This document shows, piece by piece, positions 22,224 through 35,074 of a stretch of DNA of 64,000 bases; positions within the stretch are counted from its first letter, which is position 1; each line of letters begins with the position of its first letter. The notes under the pieces are model-generated. The model was given only the letters and a program-made list of their open reading frames with translations, was not told where the DNA came from and made no database searches. This DNA is from Neckera pumila (lineage: Eukaryota; Streptophyta; Bryopsida; Hypnales; Neckeraceae), in NCBI GenBank assembly GCA_963969595.1, contig OZ018417.1, positions 4,590,501-4,654,500 on the forward strand, read 5' to 3'. The position numbers were made by a program, and so were the translations under genes.

Positions 22224-23293
22224 TAATGTTTTTGTTATGAGTAGTAACAAGAAACACTTAACAATTTTGGCTCAAAACATCCATAATACTAGAGTATTAT
22301 GGCTTTTAGAATAAATTTTCTAAAGATAAAATAAAAATATGGACAATTTGTAAACATTCAAAAAAATACGCGTGAGAAAATTTCAGACATAGAAAAATTT
22401 ATCTCTAAAAATTATGCACAATCAAAGAGTATTGGAAAATGCAAAGAAAATAGACACTTTGGGATTCAATTTTTAGAAAGTATTAAAACATTCAAAAAAT
22501 TCCCCCCCAAAAAGCTGCTTTTCCTAATTTGAAGATGCTTTTTTTCAATCATTTTTATCTTTGGGAAAAAAAATTGTATTCTCTGCACGTGCGCAAAGGT
22601 AGTGCATCTTGAGCACATGTGGAAGGTAGACATTTTATTATCTTTGAAAAATCTCTTTGTAGGCTTATATAATTTAAGTAGAACTCCTTGTCTCTCAATT
22701 TTCACCTTCCAAATTGCATTTTTGGATTGGAAATAGTACTACCACCCCCCACCCTCCACCCCCCAAATGGCCAAGGGAGACATCCAATTGGGGTCAACTT
22801 AAAAATAATAAACTAATTTAAAAAAATAAAAACACTCAATATTTGAAACTGGTACATGTACCTTCTTTTCAACTTTCATAGGAAATGGACATAAGACGCA
22901 TAAGTTATGAGCAAAAAAATACCTGTCCAAGGCCAAGGGGACAAAAAAAAGAACAAGTGTTTCTTGCAATGACCCTTATGGAATAGTCTATAGACTCTTT
23001 TGAGCCAATTTGGTAGTACACTTCAAAAATTTAGAGCAAATTCATAATTTATATAAATAAAATAAAATATTAATCAACTATCAATTATTCATCCTATTTC
23101 TTGCATTTGTATACATGTAGAAAAATATTTCAAAATTTCATCAAAGCCAATAAGGCAAACCAGTCATTGTGCCTATCATAGATTGCTTTACCTTACATCT
23201 AGTAAACATCTAGCTTGGGTGTAAGAACAATGGAAGAAGAACTCCAAACTTCACTTATAGTTCTCTAAACTTCACTTATCAGATACGGAGTAT
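22224..23293. other. AT-rich spacer with a C-rich cluster
   Basis: No gene. CCACCCCCCACCCTCCACCC lies at about 22742-22761, a possible G-quadruplex on the minus strand. The segment GAACAAGTGTTTCTTGCAAT near 22950 recurs near 47439, marking a dispersed repeat. Confidence 0.45.
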
Positions 23294-23574
23294 AAGATAG
23301 GAGGTCCATAAGGTGACCATTTTCTAGCTAATTCACAATTTTGGGGAGTTTGAGTGCTTGATAAATAGATTTGACATCTAATCCTTTAGACTATTGGACC
23401 TTGCAGCATGTCATTTCAAGAGTATTAGAGCTTTGTGAAGTTAATTATGAATTTTGAAGTGGAATCACACAATGCTCTTAATTGTTCACTTTGTTACATT
23501 AAAGAAATTAATTAGTTCCATTGTGTTAAATAAAATTTTTACAGCTTGGTGGCTTTTTATGGACCTCCTATCTT
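23294..23574. mobile_element. Family A element, copy A2
   Basis: AAGATAGGAGGTCCATA at 23294-23310 is matched exactly inverted at 23558-23574, giving a 281-bp unit. The interior shares GAGCTTTGTG(A/G)A and TTTTGAAGTGGAA with other A copies but lacks their central hairpin. Non-coding. Confidence 0.65.
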
Positions 23575-23776
23575 TTGTAGGAATAATTGAAGGGTAATTT
23601 TATTTTCTCCAAGTTGAAACATTATAGTCTTGGACTGCATCCAATAGTCTTTTTTCACATGTAAATATAATCTATAGAGATGATAAATTTGGCATACTGA
23701 CAATGTTGTACATCCAAATGAATAATAATCAGGTTCATTTATTCTTAACAGCTAAAGTCCCATGGCCATTTTTCCA

Positions 23777-24697
23777 TTAACCCCTACAGTCCCAAGGCCA
23801 TTTTTTGGTCAAGAAACACTCAATATTGCCATTTTTGCTGCGTTCATCTAAGAAAACAAAAAAAACATCTTTTTAGAATCTAAACATGGGATCTTGTAAT
23901 TCACTTGTCTAAAATCATGTGGTAAAATTAATGAGGTTTGACGGTATACATTGGAAGATACTAGCATTCAAAGTTGAAAAAGAAAGTTTTTTTGAACACT
24001 AACCTGCAATATCAAATGACTTTGACCGCCATTTTAGGATTTTTTTTGCACTATAAATTTTGAATTTTTATGTTGAATAATTGAGTTGAAAGTCTAGAGA
24101 AATTAAAAAAAAAAAAACACTTGATTTTCATTCTTAGTTTGAAAAATTGTTGAACAGAAGTAGGTCCATGTTTGAAAGAATAACTAAATTGTTAATAGCT
24201 CTACGATGGAATTTAAGCACAATAATTCCAATGGTGAGATTGTTTTAGCAAGCAAATACAACCTTGCCCGATACTACTTTTTGAAAAATTGTATAAATTG
24301 CATTCAGAAATGAATCCTACAAGTTATTTTTTCAAGAAGATGCTCTAATTGCCCAAAAAACAAGATTGTCCATAAAATTTTCATTGTTAGTGCAAATAGA
24401 ATGAATCAAAGCTTATATGTTGACAAAAACTTAGTATTTTTGAAAAAACTTAATTTAATTTATTTTGATTTTTTGCAGTTTTTTTTATACTGCTCACCGA
24501 GTTCAGTTCTAGGCTTTTTGTGGTATAACTTTTGTTCCCGGTCACCAATCAAAATAAAAATTATATTACCACATAGCTAATTAGTTTTTCTATCTTAAGA
24601 GAAAGTTTCAAAGAAGTTTCATAAAAAATTGAGGCCACAAGAACCTGCCCAAATTCCAATTTGTCCCTCAAAGGAACAATGGGACTTTAGGGGTTAA
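23777..24697. mobile_element. Family C element, copy C3 (reverse orientation)
   Basis: TTAACCCCTACAGTCCCAAGG at the left and GGGACTTTAGGGGTTAA at the right; 921 bp. The interior matches the reverse complement of C1 and C2 (for example AGAAGATGCTCTAATTGCCC). No transposase. Confidence 0.6.
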
Positions 24698-25469
24698 AAA
24701 ACACTCAAAACTACCATTTTTGTTGAAAAGAGCAAAAAACATTAAAAATGGTTTTTTAAATTGCATATCTAATTGTAGAATTTTGCACTACATTAGTATA
24801 AAAATGTGTAGAAGAAATTTCAAAACCTTTGACCTCATAGATTGCAAGATATTTGCATTTAAAGTGAAGAAAACAAGTTCTTTTATGCCTTGCTTGACTA
24901 GACATTTTGGCTTTTAATCTTCTTAACTTAAAATTATTGAACTATTGATTTTGATTTTCTAAATTTTAATGTTGATAGCTAAGTTCAAAATCTAAGAAAA
25001 AAATTCAACAAAGAAACACCTACTTTTCACTCATTGAAAAATTGTTATGCCAAAGTAGGTTCAAGATTGAAGTAAAAACTAAATTGTTAATAACCCTAAG
25101 ATGGAATTGAAACATAATAATTACAATAGTGAGATTATTCTAAAAATCAGGCGTAATCCTATTTAACAATTTTTTTGAAAAGTTGTAAAAACTTCACTCA
25201 AAAATCAATTCTAAAAGATATTTATTCAAGAAGATATTTAGATTGCTTAACACATAGAATTGTCTATAGCTTTTTTTTATTACTAGTCCAAATAGAATGA
25301 ATCAATATTTTAGATATAGACAAAAGTATAATCTTTCAAAAAAATAAATTAAAAATTCACCTTTTTAGTGATTTTTTGGATTGCTCCTTGAGCTATTTTT
25401 TTAAGCTTGTGCCATAACTTCTATCAAATTCACTGTAAAAAAAAGTTTTTATTTCAGGAAATTGAGCAC
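24698..25469. repeat. Truncated family C-like copy next to C3
   Basis: Immediately after C3 the interior pattern starts again (AACACTCAAAACTACCATTTTT) and follows C3 at about 65-75% by eye, including AGAAGATATTTAGATTGC. Both termini are missing; the palindrome begins at 25470. Confidence 0.45.
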
Positions 25470-26779
25470 TATTTTAGATGAATGAGAAGTCATGTGGTCA
25501 AAAAAGTCCTTGGAATCTCTATAGTGGTTGTTCAAATTTGGGATGTCAATCATGCTAATGGATTAAACCTCGTAATACATCTTTTGATTTGAAGTGTTGG
25601 GAAAATTTATTTCAAACATCAACCTTGAGAAATAATTTGATATTGACTTATACAGCAAAGATGCATTTCTGGATGTATTTACAATTATATTTGCAAATGT
25701 TGATATCACCAATATTTGTAAATGAATTCTAAATTCTAAATTCTTTTTAAATTTAATTACATCTAAAACATTGACAATTTTAGAATGAATTTTATTGTTG
25801 CAACGACCTTCTAATTTCAAATTCCTAAATTTAGTTGTTCTCAAATAAATACTAAAATATTGAATTTGCGAGGCTATTTTTTGAATTGTAAAAGACAAGA
25901 TTGTTTATTGACTTGGCATCACCACTTATACAAAACAATTTACTAGAAGTTTAGGTCAATCCTCTAGCAAATGCAATTTGGAAGGTAACATCCTTTAGTC
26001 ATCCTCAACTCAAACACAAAATTCACAAACAAACAATCTTGCAAATTATAGTCAAAGAGACAATGAATCATGCATACATTTTATCAACATTATCTCCCTT
26101 ATATTAGACGGAAGCACAATGATAAAGTAGGCTTTCTATTATAACGTAACTAGGGGAATTCAAGAGGTCCAATCCTTCCACCAAAATCGTATCAGTTCAA
26201 CAAATTTATAGCATGAGAGTTGGGTCTATTAGGAAAGGAAATCATTGATATGTATTTGAATCAATGAGTATTTAAATATACTATATTTCCTACTTTTGAA
26301 AATCTCTCAATCTTTGCTTGCTTCCTCCAAAAAATCAACAAACATCATATTCAAGTCTAATTCATTCAAAAAAACAAGGCAAAGAAGAGAAGGAAATTAG
26401 ATTGGCAATAAAAACAATTGCACAACATCCTTGTTCAAGAATTAAAATTATAATAAAAAGGATCTCATTATTTTAACATTTTAAGTGCTCTTTTTTCTTT
26501 TACAAAAAATAGCAAGAAGTGCAGCTTGACAACAAAATGCTCTCAACTAATTCTATAATTAATATGAGTACATGATGATGAATCCATTGGGTGTCATAGT
26601 TGTCACATTGGACAAATTGTCTGTTTGAACTATCGGATTTGCTCGTCCATCTGGGACGTCTAATGATCCTAAGTCGCCTGATGTGCCTACTTTAAAATAG
26701 TGATATTATCTATTCAATTTGTTAGATTTGTCCAAACCATCCGATATGTCCGCCCATTTGGGACGTCCAATGATCCAAA
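25470..26779 (+). repeat. Left arm of a 3.5-kb near-perfect inverted repeat
   Basis: This 1310-bp arm is the reverse complement of 27660-28969, with positions summing to 54439 and no indel found over the stretches checked; mismatches were seen only near the outer edge (for example at about 25493 and 25546). The arm contains an unrecognised 111-codon frame (25563-25898, minus) repeated exactly in the other arm. Near its inner end is a tandem unit of about 110 bp containing GGACGTC(T/C)AATGATCC. Confidence 0.9.
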
Positions 26780-26900
26780 CCCACATGAAGTGACTACTTT
26801 AAAGTAGTCACATTATCTATTTGATCTGTCCAAACCATCCGAGATATATGTTTGCCCGTTTGGAACTTTGAAGAATCTAAACTCGCCTGAAGTGACAATG
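26618..26900 (+). repeat. Tandem repeat of about 110 bp, just under three copies
   Basis: Units share (TT)TGTCCAAACCATCCGA or its diverged form, CC(C/A)(A/T)(T/C)(T/C)TGGGACGTC(T/C)AATGATCC and CTACTTTAAA(A/G)TAG..ATTATCTATT. They cross the boundary between the palindrome arm and spacer, so only part was included in the inverted duplication. Confidence 0.6.
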
Positions 26901-27659
26901 ATATTCGATGGAAATTCTTTGTTAACCCCTAAACGTCATAGGCCGAACTCTGAAAGTGAGTAGCTTTTTTGCGCTTGATAGGAAAATCTGAAAAAATTGA
27001 AATTGCATTGTTTACTAAGGACTTCACCGTTGAAATTTGGGTTCAACGACCTGATAAATGTGAATGTGCACTTTCTAAGAGAGTCCACCGTACAGATATT
27101 GAGATTATCATATTCAATGACCAGGTTATTTCAAAAATCCAGGGGGGTTTGTAGCACATTGAATCTTTTGGAATTTGTGGATAGCAAAGCACAAAGCACA
27201 TGCTTGCAACATTCACGTATGACGTAGAGTCTCCAGTTAACAATCGAGCGAAAAAAAATGCAGCCAAAGCTAAAAGAACTTGATTTTTGTGACGCCCAAA
27301 ATTTGCACAATTCCTGCTTGTATTTGTTTCTTAGCTTGAAGGGCAACTATCTAGCTAAGATTAGGCCGATCCATGCCATGGATTATTGTTGCTCATGTCA
27401 CCAAACTACTGTACAATGCAAAGCTGCGCATGTCCAATTGAATTGGATCCAAAACTTGAAGAAAAACAAAATTTGATTCCCAGCGTCCAAAAAACGTCCG
27501 TTGTGACATTCAAGGGTTAACCACGAACTTATTTGAATTTTTTTGTCACCTTCTTACCATTTGCGTTGCGATGACGAGCAATGGCCACCTTGTCTCCACT
27601 TTCAAGATGCCCCAACGGACAAAGACGGTACGCAAAATCCCCTACACGCGCTTCACCAT
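26780..27659. other. Spacer of the large palindrome
   Basis: 880 bp between the arms. The left part continues the roughly 110-bp tandem unit (TGTCCAAACCATCCGA). The centre is a TTAA-flanked family C element (26922-27520). The right part (27521-27659) is unique in this window. No gene was recognised. Confidence 0.7.
26922..27520. mobile_element. Family C-like TTAA element inside the palindrome spacer, copy C6
   Basis: TTAACCCCTAAACGTCATAGG at the left and GACATTCAAGGGTTAA at the right; 599 bp. The interior differs from C1-C5 (for example GGAAAATCTGAAAAAATTG and CAAGGACTTCACCG-like sequence), so it is a distinct subfamily. Two short frames (26969-27154, 26997-27227) have no recognised domain. 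Confidence 0.5.
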
Positions 27660-28969
27660 TTTGGATCATTGGACGTCCCAAATGGGCGGACATATCGGAT
27701 GGTTTGGACAAATCTAACAAATTGAATAGATAATATCACTATTTTAAAGTAGGCACATCAGGCGACTTAGGATCATTAGACGTCCCAGATGGACGAGCAA
27801 ATCCGATAGTTCAAACAGACAATTTGTCCAATGTGACAACTATGACACCCAATGGATTCATCATCATGTACTCATATTAATTATAGAATTAGTTGAGAGC
27901 ATTTTGTTGTCAAGCTGCACTTCTTGCTATTTTTTGTAAAAGAAAAAAGAGCACTTAAAATGTTAAAATAATGAGATCCTTTTTATTATAATTTTAATTC
28001 TTGAACAAGGATGTTGTGCAATTGTTTTTATTGCCAATCTAATTTCCTTCTCTTCTTTGCCTTGTTTTTTTGAATGAATTAGACTTGAATATGATGTTTG
28101 TTGATTTTTTGGAGGAAGCAAGCAAAGATTGAGAGATTTTCAAAAGTAGGAAATATAGTATATTTAAATACTCATTGATTCAAATACATATCAATGATTT
28201 CCTTTCCTAATAGACCCAACTCTCATGCTATAAATTTGTTGAACTGATACGATTTTGGTGGAAGGATTGGACCTCTTGAATTCCCCTAGTTACGTTATAA
28301 TAGAAAGCCTACTTTATCATTGTGCTTCCGTCTAATATAAGGGAGATAATGTTGATAAAATGTATGCATGATTCATTGTCTCTTTGACTATAATTTGCAA
28401 GATTGTTTGTTTGTGAATTTTGTGTTTGAGTTGAGGATGACTAAAGGATGTTACCTTCCAAATTGCATTTGCTAGAGGATTGACCTAAACTTCTAGTAAA
28501 TTGTTTTGTATAAGTGGTGATGCCAAGTCAATAAACAATCTTGTCTTTTACAATTCAAAAAATAGCCTCGCAAATTCAATATTTTAGTATTTATTTGAGA
28601 ACAACTAAATTTAGGAATTTGAAATTAGAAGGTCGTTGCAACAATAAAATTCATTCTAAAATTGTCAATGTTTTAGATGTAATTAAATTTAAAAAGAATT
28701 TAGAATTTAGAATTCATTTACAAATATTGGTGATATCAACATTTGCAAATATAATTGTAAATACATCCAGAAATGCATCTTTGCTGTATAAGTCAATATC
28801 AAATTATTTCTCAAGGTTGATGTTTGAAATAAATTTTCCCAACACTTCAAATCAAAAGATGTATTACGAGGTTTAATCCATTAGCATGATCGACATCCCA
28901 AATTTGAACAACCACTATAGAGATTCCAAGGACTTTTTTGACCATATGACTTCTCATTCATCCAAAATA
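27660..28969 (-). repeat. Right arm of the 3.5-kb near-perfect inverted repeat
   Basis: Reverse complement of 25470-26779. The 111-codon frame at 28541-28876 (plus) encodes the same residues as the one in the left arm. Confidence 0.9.
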
Positions 28970-30366
28970 CAATTTGAAAAAATCACCATGGAGATGGTTG
29001 TCTTTGGGGTATTCATATCCCATATATTTCTAAAAATTAAAAATCATTTTATATTAAAAATTCAATTATGCTAATGTGTGACATTTTGAATTTGGATGTT
29101 TCTAATTAGACAACAGAGTATCCAATATTAACCTCTAAAATTCTTTGACTATGTTTTATCAGAAAGCATTCAAAATGGGCCATTTCTAGTAGCAAAAGCC
29201 CTCTAAAAATGACAAATGAAATCTTATTGCATCTAACCATAAGATCTATTAGTAGTCTATTTCATTATATTTTAGTATAAGAGTGGGAAGTATTGACTAT
29301 ATAAATAGCATTTGAAGTTGAAAAAAAATGTTTTTGGGGGGCATCCAAATTCTAGGCAGCTCTAATTTGGAGAGGCTTTTGCACAAGTTATTTTCAATTT
29401 TTTGCTTGAATTTTATTTCCTTTCTTCTTGTGCCAAAGTTGGTCACATATAAAGACAAATTCATAACATTTCAAAGTGGGGAACATGTATTGAAAAATTC
29501 CAATAAAGACCTAGCTTCAAAAAAGTCTCAGACAATGCCCTTTTTCCAACAATTTATTGCTTGCACATACAATAATTTCTTCAGAATATAAATGGTGGAT
29601 TTCTAGATTTTAGCTAGACCTCAAAGAGGGAAAAAAATAATTGCCCAAAATAGCAAACTTTGGCAACCTTGATCAATCTATGTCCAAGTTGAAGTAAAAG
29701 GCAGTTGGGCATCGTCAGCCTAGCCATGGGCTAAGGGTGGATTAAGGTTAGCGAAGACCGACTTGTCTTTAATCACTGATGTTGGCTCACATTTTCTTTG
29801 ATTTTGAAGATGTTCCCTACTCCATGAACTATAATTTTAGGATATTTGGCATTAAATTTTGTAAGAAAATCTAAATATTTAGTAGTTACATCTCATAGCT
29901 AAATCATCTCATTTTTTACATTAGTGGGGTGGTATGAGATAAAACAATCCATGTAGGATTTGTAAAATAAAAGTACTAGCAAATCAACCGTTCCTAGTTA
30001 TATGAAGAATAGGAAGTGTGTTCAATTTGAATTTTAGGCCTCATTTTGGCATAGTAGAATAATTTATCTTAAAAATTTGAACTAAGAAAAGTTGGAATAT
30101 CAAGCCAATTTTCATTTCCAAAACCCTGTTTGAGATTTCCAATCTTCAATCAAAAGTTATAGACAAATTTCAAAAAGGGATTGCAATACAAATTTGTTTG
30201 ACATTTTCAACATCCTCTTTGAATTTTGTTCATAACTTTTTCTTGGAGGCTCAAAATCACAAGCATATTTTTGGAGATGAAATTTATTTAGATACTCTAA
30301 CTTTTTTTGTTCAGAGTTTTTTGAATAAGGTTATTTTATTGTGCCAAAATGAGTTTGAAAACATTA
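28970..30366. other. AT-rich spacer with a degenerate family C copy
   Basis: TTAACCTCTAAAATTCTTTG at 29128 resembles a decayed family C terminus, and 29160-29340 follows the C3 interior loosely. No matching right end was found. No gene was recognised. Confidence 0.4.
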
Positions 30367-30662
30367 AAAGGGATTTGGGGCCAAGGGAGGCCGTTTCAGG
30401 CCCGTTCTCCAATCTGTCCCCATGCTGTTAACAGTGGTATGGGCTGTTTGAAAAGTATATTCTCAAAATTTTTATTTTTATTTATTTATTTTTTTCAAAT
30501 TTCATTTTAAGAATTTTTATTTTTATTTTTTTAAATCTGATGTGGCCGAAGTTTGGCCATGTCACCTTGCTGCAGTGGCGCAGTTTCAACAGTCGGGGAC
30601 TATTCAAAACTTGTGGAGAACTCATGGGAACTCGCGGCCCTCCCTTGGCCCCGAATTCTCTC
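30367..30662. mobile_element. Family D MITE, copy D1
   Basis: AAGGGATTTGGGGCCAAGG at the left and CCTTGGCCCCGAATTCTC at the right, bordered by TA; 296 bp. It contains AGGCCCGTTCTCCAATCTG near the left and GTGGCCGAAGTTTGGCCAT and GGGAACTCGCGG near the right, shared with the other copies. Non-coding. Confidence 0.6.
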
Positions 30663-33099
30663 TAATGTCCACTTTGAACACAATTCCTACATTTTGACAA
30701 TGAGCGGTTGAGCTTTCATCTTGAAATCATCTGATATCCTTTGAAAATTCATAATTGGAAATTGATCTTATTATACAAACAACCTCTCTGATCCATCCAT
30801 CATAACTACAAATGTCAATGAAGCTAACTATTCAATTTTTTATCAAAAAATTTTGGATGATTGTTTGTCAAATGACAAATTGTAATTGATTCAATGGATT
30901 CTTTAGGTGTTTGAGTTTCTTTAAATGCAAATGTGGCAGTTAGGAGTAACCACCCCATTAGGCCAAAAGAAGCCATAGAAAAACTGCTTCTTTGCCACCA
31001 TGTGCTTGTACATTGTGTTAAATTTATGAGTTCTAAAAAATGTTAGAGAAGTACTGGGGTCTAAATATATCTGGGGCAAGAGGTTGCCCAAAGCTGTGCC
31101 CAAGCTCTTTTGGACATTGCAATACAAATCTTGTTCTAATATAATTTATCCTAATTGTATTTCCTTCCGTCTATAAAAATTGAAAAATGACATTTTCTCC
31201 CATATTTCTTCATGAGCACATCCAAAAGTAAGAAAACTTGGTTGAGTGGCAAAAAAACTCCTCATCCCCACATCAATAAAGAATTAAAAAAATAAAATGA
31301 ATTTTCTGTTTGCAATGAGCTGCCTAAAATCCATGGTTGTCATATCGGACAGAATTTTACTGTTCACGGACGAATCTGCGGTGACTGGCTGCAGACTTTG
31401 GAGGCCAATAACTTTTGGAAAAATTGTCCAAATTGAGCATGTGATATGTTTTTTGGCATCTACAGAAATCTCTATGTTGCCAGAAAACATGGTTTGGTCT
31501 TTTAGAGGTTAATAACAACAATCATCCCTCAATGGTCTATTTCTACAATAGATGGGCATTCTCCTACAAAAGGATATTTAAAGATATATTATTTTATGTC
31601 CTCTCTATTTGTGCAAATTATAGGACTTTTTACGCGTACACGTTTGAACATTAGAGATGGTTTCATGATCATTATTTTGATGAAACCTCATTAGCTCCAA
31701 ATGGCTAATTTCTAATTAATTTGTAAATTATTTTTCCTACTTTTAACAAATTAAAACGTCAAAGCGTCAATTTTCTTCAAAAGTTTTTGTCACTCGATTT
31801 TGTGAATAACTTTTGAACTATATTTAGATCTCAAATTTTGGTAATATATTATTTTTAGTAAACCAGTTATCCTTTTTTTGTATTATTTTTAATAATCTTT
31901 CCAAGAAGTCATAGTATAGGGTGTACTAGCCAAAAAGCAAGTAAAGTGGACCACAAATTGATAGGTCATTCTTGCAATCACCCAAACCCTAGTTTACTAA
32001 CACAAATATCAAATTGTACATGGATTTCTAATGACTGATTGAAGGCTCTATAAAAACATAACAAAGGCAATGTAAATCACATTAGCCCATCAGATAACCA
32101 AACATAATGCGATTAAATTCCTGAAGGACCATAAAGCCACCACATGGCTTTTGCAACTAAATATGTAGAAAATTTGATATATGAACCTCACTAACAACTT
32201 GTGAACAACAAAGAGACCTTTGACGATTTTTTCCACTAAATCTGTTAGTGCAATTTGATCAAGAAATGATCAAGTGTGCAATTTTTGGTGAATTTTTTGA
32301 GGATGGAGAAGATAACGCTCTAGACCTCCACTTTGCATTCTCATTTTTTTTTCCTACTTTCCAAAATTATTTGAAAAAAATTACTCATCAATATCATGAT
32401 GATAGTACCTGTAGACAAAAAAAAAAGATTTTGGAGCACATTTGACCATTCCAATTCAACATTTCCATTTCAGTGTATGTGCAAAGTATTGCCTAATCAA
32501 ATATCTTTCATCAAACTTTTCAACGGTGGCATTTATTCAAAAATTGTACAATTTGGTTGATCTTTTTTTCATCAAAAAGATATATAAGTCTACTTTCATT
32601 TCAACAATGGCAATCATCAAAATTATTCCACGCCAATGAGGAATTATGCTTCTTACAAGTGCTACTCACAAAAAAAAATGTTGTACTCAAATACCTCTGG
32701 TCCTGTACTTCTGTAGGGGTTAATACTAAATGCCACATCACGTGACAACAAGCCTAATACTAGTAAGAAGAAATGAAAATATAGAAATATTAACATTTAG
32801 CTTTTCCTATGGCAATTCTTGGGATGAGTAGAGAAAAAATTGTATAAATGCTTATTTTCTTAATCTTAGAAGGACGTTGAGGATGTTTTGTATTCTTTAC
32901 ATGGTCAACCGGGCTTTGTGCATATTGAAAAAAATGGATGATTTTCATTTAAATTTTTTTTGTAGAACTTTATTGATGCTAAGCCACATCATGAAGTTAA
33001 GTTCTAGACATTTTAGTTGCTTTTTCAATTTTATATAGGATAGTTTATCAAAAAATGGTACACCCTCCAATGTATTTAAACACTTTGAGCTTTTTCCCC
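30663..33099. other. AT-rich spacer with a half copy of family B
   Basis: 31337-31500 resembles one arm of the family B hairpin at 47160-47420 (TGACTGGCTGCAGACTTTGG, then GTCCAAATTGAGCATGTGA). An AGGGGTTAAT end occurs near 32714 without a recognised partner. No gene was recognised. Confidence 0.45.
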
Positions 33100-33346
33100 T
33101 TAACCCCTGGGCGCCCAATGCATGTTTACTAAAATCAAGACCCTTTTGAACTCATTCCATTCAAACTATCACCTAAGAAGAGATCCACATAAACTAACCG
33201 TACCGATTGGTAGTGGAGACAAGTCCGGAGCTCAAGGGAAAGGGACATGTCTTTAATTGTACCGTTGAAAAGATTATAATAGTCAAACAAGGAAATCTTT
33301 GAATTTTTAGAGATGGGATCCTGTCGCTAGGGCGCTCAGGGGTTAA
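33100..33346. mobile_element. Short TTAA-flanked element, copy C7
   Basis: TTAACCCCTGGGCGCCC at the left and GGGCGCTCAGGGGTTAA at the right (one mismatch when inverted); 247 bp. The interior is unlike C1-C5. The shared TTAA plus CCCCT signature suggests the same transposition machinery; this is inference. Confidence 0.6.
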
Positions 33347-33455
33347 AACTTGATATTGACATTTAAAACAATTTCTTTTGCATTTGAGCAAAACTAATAA
33401 AATGAAACTTTTGAAGTGCAAGTTCTATTCTACCTAGAAAATTTTGAAAATTTCC

Positions 33456-34385
33456 TTAACCCCTGAAAGACCAACATGCGTTTTTTGGCTACATAGAATT
33501 TTTGGGCAGATATGTGTGAATAGAGATTTCCATATTTTTGGCTCAAATTTTAATAAAATATAGAGGCAAGGAATCTCTTTCATATGCACCAAATTTCATG
33601 ACATTTAAAAACACGAGTCAAAAGTTATAGCCTAATATATTACTTTCTTTTTGTAATTGGGCAATCTGGGCAGATTAAAAAAATCAATTTTTCAAAAACA
33701 AAAATTTGAAATCGGTATTCTAGAGTTATCCATACATGGAAAGCTTTGAAACATTCCATTTTTATCAATGAGTCAAAAGTTATAAAGATTTTTTATTCGC
33801 GGGCAATTATGGATTCTCTACCCTAAAATAAACTTTGAAGGCTTTTATATTACTCAATTTTCAATGTTTTTTGAAAAAATAAAATCATAGGATGTAGATT
33901 GATTATTACAAAATTGAAACCATTGGGATTGGCATTTGTTAATTCCATAATTTAATTATTAACAATCTAGTATTTTGAATCATTGTCTACTATTGTCTAT
34001 TTGCTATTTTTTTCCTATATGTTGTACAATTCCAAATAATCTGAAAATTTTCAAGTATGTGGCCAACTTGTCTAGAAAAAAGAATCCAAAGAAGCACCAC
34101 CACTTTGGACACTTTTTCATAGAAAAGTGAGCTTGTGAAGTGCAGCTGCCCTGTTTTTTGCAAGACCAAAAAAATTATTTAAATGAATTTGAATGCTTAT
34201 ATCTTGCAACCCGGGCAGAGGAAATTTCTGAAATTTTTACCACATGTTGTCAAGTCATCATACTACAAGATCCTACGGTTAGATGTGTCAAAAAAGTTTT
34301 TTTCCCAGAAGTTTGGTACTTGTTTTAAAATGGCGGTTTTTGAGCATTTTTAGTGAAAACATAATCATGGAACTTTAGGGGTTAA
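33456..34385. mobile_element. Family C element, copy C4
   Basis: TTAACCCCTGAAAGACCAAC at the left and GGAACTTTAGGGGTTAA at the right; 930 bp. Its left half matches C5 at 63078 (ACCAACATGCGTTTTTTG), and its right part matches C1 and C2 (CTATAT.TTGCAA.C, GATCCTACGGTTAGATGTG). No transposase. Confidence 0.6.
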
Positions 34386-35074
34386 AATAAGCATTTTAGT
34401 GAAGTTTGACCTTGAAGATCTATAACCAAGGTTCTAAAGATGGATTGATTAGGAAATTTTCTTTATACCACAATGTTCTTTACTATAATGTACTTCTATT
34501 CTAACAAAATTAGATTTTTGGAATAAGATTTGTATTTGATATAAATTTTCAAAAATTCATGGTAATTGAAAATTTCACAAATATATTTGAAAACTTTTTT
34601 GACAAAAATTAGACATTTTATTTCATCTCTGAAAGATAAAACCAAAAATTTTCATTCATAACTTGAGAAAAAATGGAGAATACAGAATGAAGGACTTTTA
34701 AGTTTGATTACATGGTGACATAATACTAGCAGTGTCTGCCACTTTTGATTGCATAGTGACCAAAAACACATTTTGCCAATTATCAAATTCACTAAATTAT
34801 TTAAAATACACTTCGTACCCCTACCTTCATAATTATTTATATTTATATTTATTGTTGCTATGACTACAATCAATATGATTATTGACACCATATCCCGTAT
34901 CAACATCTACGTATGAATGTTGTACCATACTACTATGTTGTCACTAGAAAAATACCACGTTGAAATCCATGTTATTTTTCAAAGATTTTGTGTTCAACGG
35001 ATAGTTTTACAGGGTTGTTACTGCCAAGTACTGCCTTTGTATTGAGAGCTATGTTAATGGTAACAGAATATATT
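34386..35074. other. AT-rich spacer, no gene seen
   Basis: Sequence between C4 and a family A copy; only short open frames without known domains. Confidence 0.4.

Noticed and set aside
25563..25898. 111-codon frame (minus), with an identical frame at 28541-28876 (plus)
   Set aside because: The identity is fully explained by the palindrome arms. The product is Asn/Ile/Lys-rich AT-driven sequence with no known domain, so it is not called a gene.
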